Shown here piece by piece: positions 6,157-8,696 of a stretch of 8,696 bases of DNA. Positions within the stretch are counted from its first letter, which is position 1; every line of letters begins with the position of its first letter. Made by a program: the position numbers and the translations under genes. Below the pieces are notes generated by a model. The model was not told the origin of the DNA. It did no database searches and was given only the letters and a program-made list of their open reading frames with translations. This stretch comes from Anaerolineae bacterium (GTDB taxonomy: Bacteria; Chloroflexota; Anaerolineae; Anaerolineales; Villigracilaceae), in contig RFJH01000053.1 in the NCBI GenBank assembly GCA_003694975.1, positions 1 to 8,696 on the forward strand. The letters run 5' to 3'.

Positions 6157-8526
6157 ATGTCATCCTTCTTCGCGCAAATTTTTACCCTCCTGACAACCCC
6201 GCCGGGAAACCTGATCTACCACCTGACGCTCGTGTTTTCCATCGCGGGCGCGTTGCAGGCGGCGTTTACCCACTGGCGGTCGAGCGAGTTCCCTCAGACG
6301 AGGCGCACCCTTCTGGGGCTGGGGGTTTTGCTGGTCATGCAACTTGCCTTATTCGTCCTGGGCGGCCTCGGTTGGCAGGGAATCACCGAGCCGGCGCTTT
6401 TCCTGCCCCCGCTTGACCGTGCTGTGAGCGTAGTCGGCTTGCTCTGGCTCACCTGGTTGTGGCTTTTCCCCGAACCGAGTCGCCTGGCAGATGCGGGGAC
6501 CCTCCTGCTCACCTTTCTGATCGCGACAGGCGCCGCGCTGGGTCTGGTGAACTGGGGACAATACCCTCTGGGATCGGCGTTCAACCTCACGGTGCAGGAT
6601 TTGATCTGGCAGACGTTTGCGCTGGCCATCATCGCCCTGGGGGTCAGTGTCCTTCTTGTCCGTAAGCCGAACGGATGGGGGAACGGCCTGGCAATGCTCC
6701 TCCTCGCTGCCGTTGGCCATCTGGCCCACCTGCTCTTTCCTGAGAGCGGAAGTTACGCCGGTAGCGTTCGGCTGGCGTACATGGCCGCCTACCCCATTTT
6801 GCTGACCTTGCCACAACGATTCCCTTCACCGGCCACCCGCCCTACCTCTATCAAACGTGTCAAACCTCATATCCCGGAGCGCCGGCGTTATAGCACCGAC
6901 CCCAAGACGTTCCACGCTCTCCTTGCCCTGGCTGCCGAGATGGACGCGGGCAAGATCAGCCACGCCATCACGCGCGCCATTGCTCAGACCATGTTGGCCG
7001 ACCTGGCCTTCCTCATCTACTTAACCGACGACAAGAATCAACTTATTATCGCCAGTGGTTACGACCTGATCCGTGAGGAGAACCTGGAAGGCGCCAGCCT
7101 GAGCCGCGATGTGGTCCCTCTGCTGGCCACCGCCGTTCAGCGTGGGCGTCCCTTGCGTCTGCCCGCCAGTAGCACCTCAATAGATTTGAAAGGACTGGGC
7201 GATCTGCTTGGCCTGGGTAACCCCGGCCATCTTCTGCTTGGCCCTATCGTCACCCCGGAGAAAGAACCCCTCGGTGGTTTGCTCTTGCTTTCCCCTTATT
7301 CCAACCGTCTCTGGAGTGCTGAGGATCAATCGTTTCTCACCAACATTGCCGCCTCGCTCGTCCCCATCATCCAGCGTGGGCAACGCCTGGCCTCACTGGC
7401 CGATAAGGAAAAAGAGTTTCAGGAGCGATTGGAAGAGGCGCAGGCGCGCATTGAAGACCTGGAGCGCCGGAACGAAGAACTTTCCGCTCAACTGCAGGCT
7501 GCTCAAGAAAGAATCCGCCAGAGTGAGAGCCAGGCTGAAGATATGGCCGCTCTCCTGGCCGTCCAGGAAGAGGCTCAGCAGACCATCGCTCGCTTGAAGA
7601 AAGAAAACGAAGAACTGCGCGCTGCTCTGCATGGCGAGGCGGTGGGCTCGCCCAGGGAGGTGGCTCACCTTGAGAAAGAGTTACGCCTGACCCTGGAAGA
7701 GGTCGCCCGTTTGCAAAAGGCCCTCGCCGAGGCCAATATGAAGATTGACGAACTGAAACAAGGGAGCAGGGTTGCCCAGATCAGTGAACAGGCCGAGGTC
7801 GTGGCCTCCATCTCCCAGGAATTGCGTCAACCCATGTCCTCCATCATTGGCTACACCGACCTCCTCCTCGGCGAATCGGTGGGCATCCTCGGCGCGCTAC
7901 AGCGCAAGTTCGTGGAACGCATTAAAGCGGCTACCGAACGAATCGGCAGCCTGATAGACGATTTGATCCAAATCACCACCCTCGAATCCGGCCTCAGCGA
8001 ACTCAAGCCCGAGCCGGTGGACCTGAACTTGATCATAGACAATGCTCTGGCCTATACCAGCAGCCAGGTGCGCGAGAAGAACATCACCGTCCACCTCGAC
8101 CTCCCCAAGCATACCGTCCCCATTTACGCCGACCGCGAGGCGTTACAGCAAATCCTGATTCACCTCCTGCAAAATGCCAGTGCCGCATCCCCGGTCGAAG
8201 GAAAGGTCACCCTGCGCGTCCAGACCAGGATGGAAGATGGCGAAGAGTACGTCCTCATCCAGGTTTCTGATACCGGGGGCGGCATCCCTGCCGAAGACCT
8301 GCCGCGCGTCTTCACCCGCCTCTATCGAGCCGATAACGTCCTGATCCAGGGCGTGGGCGACACCGGCGTGGGCCTCTCCATTGCCAAGGCCCTCACCGAA
8401 GCCCAGCACGGTCGCATCTGGGTGGAGACCGAGATGGGGGTTGGTTCCACGTTTAGTGTCCTCCTCCCCGTATCCGGGAAGCCACCTGCTTCTGAAGAGA
8501 CTACCACTCCCTCCGACGAGGACTGA
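6157..8526 (+). CDS. Multi-TM GAF histidine-kinase-like protein with H-box His replaced by Gln (probable pseudokinase)
   Basis: This 789-residue membrane sensor has about seven hydrophobic segments in residues 17-221, a GAF-type domain at about 250-407, a long charged coiled coil at about 411-545, a HisKA-like dimerisation helix pair at about 546-612 and a HATPase_c domain at about 655-770. The ATP-binding boxes look intact: N673 in 'LLQNASAAS', D705-G709 in 'SDTGGGI', the F-box-like 'RVFTRLYR', and 'GDTGVGLSIAK' at 734-744. The H-box reads 'SISQELRQPMSSI' where active kinases have 'S-H-E-L-R-T-P'. Codon 554 is CAG (Gln) instead of His, and residue 558 is Gln where the phosphatase motif has Thr or Asn. 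It should bind ATP but not autophosphorylate at the usual site. No receiver domain or response regulator lies in the window. The start follows an extended -10 promoter with no Shine-Dalgarno. The downstream gene begins 3 nt after its stop, so the two are probably co-transcribed. Confidence 0.9.
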   Translation: MSSFFAQIFTLLTTPPGNLIYHLTLVFSIAGALQAAFTHWRSSEFPQTRRTLLGLGVLLVMQLALFVLGGLGWQGITEPALFLPPLDRAVSVVGLLWLTWLWLFPEPSRLADAGTLLLTFLIATGAALGLVNWGQYPLGSAFNLTVQDLIWQTFALAIIALGVSVLLVRKPNGWGNGLAMLLLAAVGHLAHLLFPESGSYAGSVRLAYMAAYPILLTLPQRFPSPATRPTSIKRVKPHIPERRRYSTDPKTFHALLALAAEMDAGKISHAITRAIAQTMLADLAFLIYLTDDKNQLIIASGYDLIREENLEGASLSRDVVPLLATAVQRGRPLRLPASSTSIDLKGLGDLLGLGNPGHLLLGPIVTPEKEPLGGLLLLSPYSNRLWSAEDQSFLTNIAASLVPIIQRGQRLASLADKEKEFQERLEEAQARIEDLERRNEELSAQLQAAQERIRQSESQAEDMAALLAVQEEAQQTIARLKKENEELRAALHGEAVGSPREVAHLEKELRLTLEEVARLQKALAEANMKIDELKQGSRVAQISEQAEVVASISQELRQPMSSIIGYTDLLLGESVGILGALQRKFVERIKAATERIGSLIDDLIQITTLESGLSELKPEPVDLNLIIDNALAYTSSQVREKNITVHLDLPKHTVPIYADREALQQILIHLLQNASAASPVEGKVTLRVQTRMEDGEEYVLIQVSDTGGGIPAEDLPRVFTRLYRADNVLIQGVGDTGVGLSIAKALTEAQHGRIWVETEMGVGSTFSVLLPVSGKPPASEETTTPSDED
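8518..8522 (+). promoter_or_regulatory. Shine-Dalgarno of the last gene, inside the end of the kinase-like gene
   Basis: GAGGA lies 7 nt before ATG 8530 and overlaps the last two sense codons of the upstream gene. This arrangement suits translational coupling. Confidence 0.6.
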
Positions 8527-8529
8527 GCC

Positions 8530-8696
8530 ATGCAGGCCATACGTCAATTGTTCGGTGGGATTGCTCTTGCGGTGATATCCGTGGGGCTGCTCCTGGGAGG
8601 GTTCTCTCTCGCTTTGGCCGAAGGGCTTCCGCCTGTCCATCCCGCGACCGCTTCCCCCACACCCCCATCTGCCGCCCCACTTACCCCTCCTCCCAC
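8530..8696 (+). CDS. Secreted or membrane-anchored protein with Pro/Thr-rich linker, cut by window edge
   Basis: The first 55 codons of a gene run off the right edge with no stop. The N-terminus 'MQAIRQLFGG' leads into a hydrophobic segment ('IALAVISVGLLLGGFSLALA') ending in A-x-A before 'EGLPP', which fits a signal peptide or signal anchor. What follows is a Pro/Ser/Thr/Ala-rich stretch ('ATASPTPPSAAP') typical of an extracellular linker. In related bacteria such linkers often lead to LysM or other wall-binding domains, but no such domain is inside the window, so this is only a guess. The start has GAGGA at 7 nt and lies 3 nt after the kinase-like gene, implying co-transcription and probably translational coupling. 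Confidence 0.75.
   Translation, partial: MQAIRQLFGGIALAVISVGLLLGGFSLALAEGLPPVHPATASPTPPSAAPLTPPP

Noticed and set aside
8143..8640. 165-codon minus-strand frame across the end of the kinase-like gene
   Set aside because: It is antisense to the HATPase domain and to the start of the next gene; low-complexity product and no start signal.
1..8696. Search for tRNA, rRNA, CRISPR arrays, transposases, toxin-antitoxin or defence genes
   Set aside because: None seen on either strand; every long stretch is explained by the genes listed, and no tandem or dispersed repeats other than the short inverted repeats were noticed.

Overview
The window is compact, gene-dense, fairly G+C-rich bacterial DNA, roughly 60% by eye. 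It looks chromosomal and shows no mobile elements, phage genes, RNA genes or CRISPR arrays. Protein style suggests a member of Chloroflexota, probably an Anaerolineae-like lineage. The pointers are a four-domain S1 protein with a long acidic tail, a lipoprotein opening with a 'DDFS..SGWP' motif, a TPR protein, a multi-TM GAF/histidine-kinase-like protein, and a secreted Pro/Thr-rich protein. This placement is inference from family resemblance, not from a marker gene.

Layout: a leftward (minus-strand) cluster fills positions 1 to about 6100. In transcription order it holds a membrane-anchored TPR protein, a small lipoprotein, the tRNA methylthiotransferase MtaB, an S1-domain RNA-binding/ribosomal protein, and an M19 zinc dipeptidase cut by the left edge. 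The S1 gene has its own clear sigma-70-type promoter in the 137-nt gap after mtaB, with a 14-bp perfect palindrome just upstream of it. A 10-bp-stem hairpin sits between the S1 and dipeptidase genes.

A rightward (plus-strand) unit starts at 6157. It holds a 789-residue protein (multi-TM, GAF, long coiled coil, HisKA-like, HATPase), followed after 3 nt by a secreted or anchored protein with a Pro/Thr-rich linker that runs off the right edge. The two units diverge from a very short intergenic region with back-to-back TATAAT elements. Both are placed so that the transcripts would be leaderless or nearly so.

The most interesting point is that the kinase-like protein has an intact ATP-binding domain, but the phospho-accepting histidine of its H-box is glutamine (Q554), and the phosphatase-motif Thr/Asn position is also glutamine (Q558). 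It looks like a histidine pseudokinase, and no response regulator lies nearby. The mtaB and S1 genes are translation functions. The TPR, lipoprotein, pseudokinase and Pro/Thr-rich genes are envelope-associated. No pathway linking all of them can be shown from the sequence alone.
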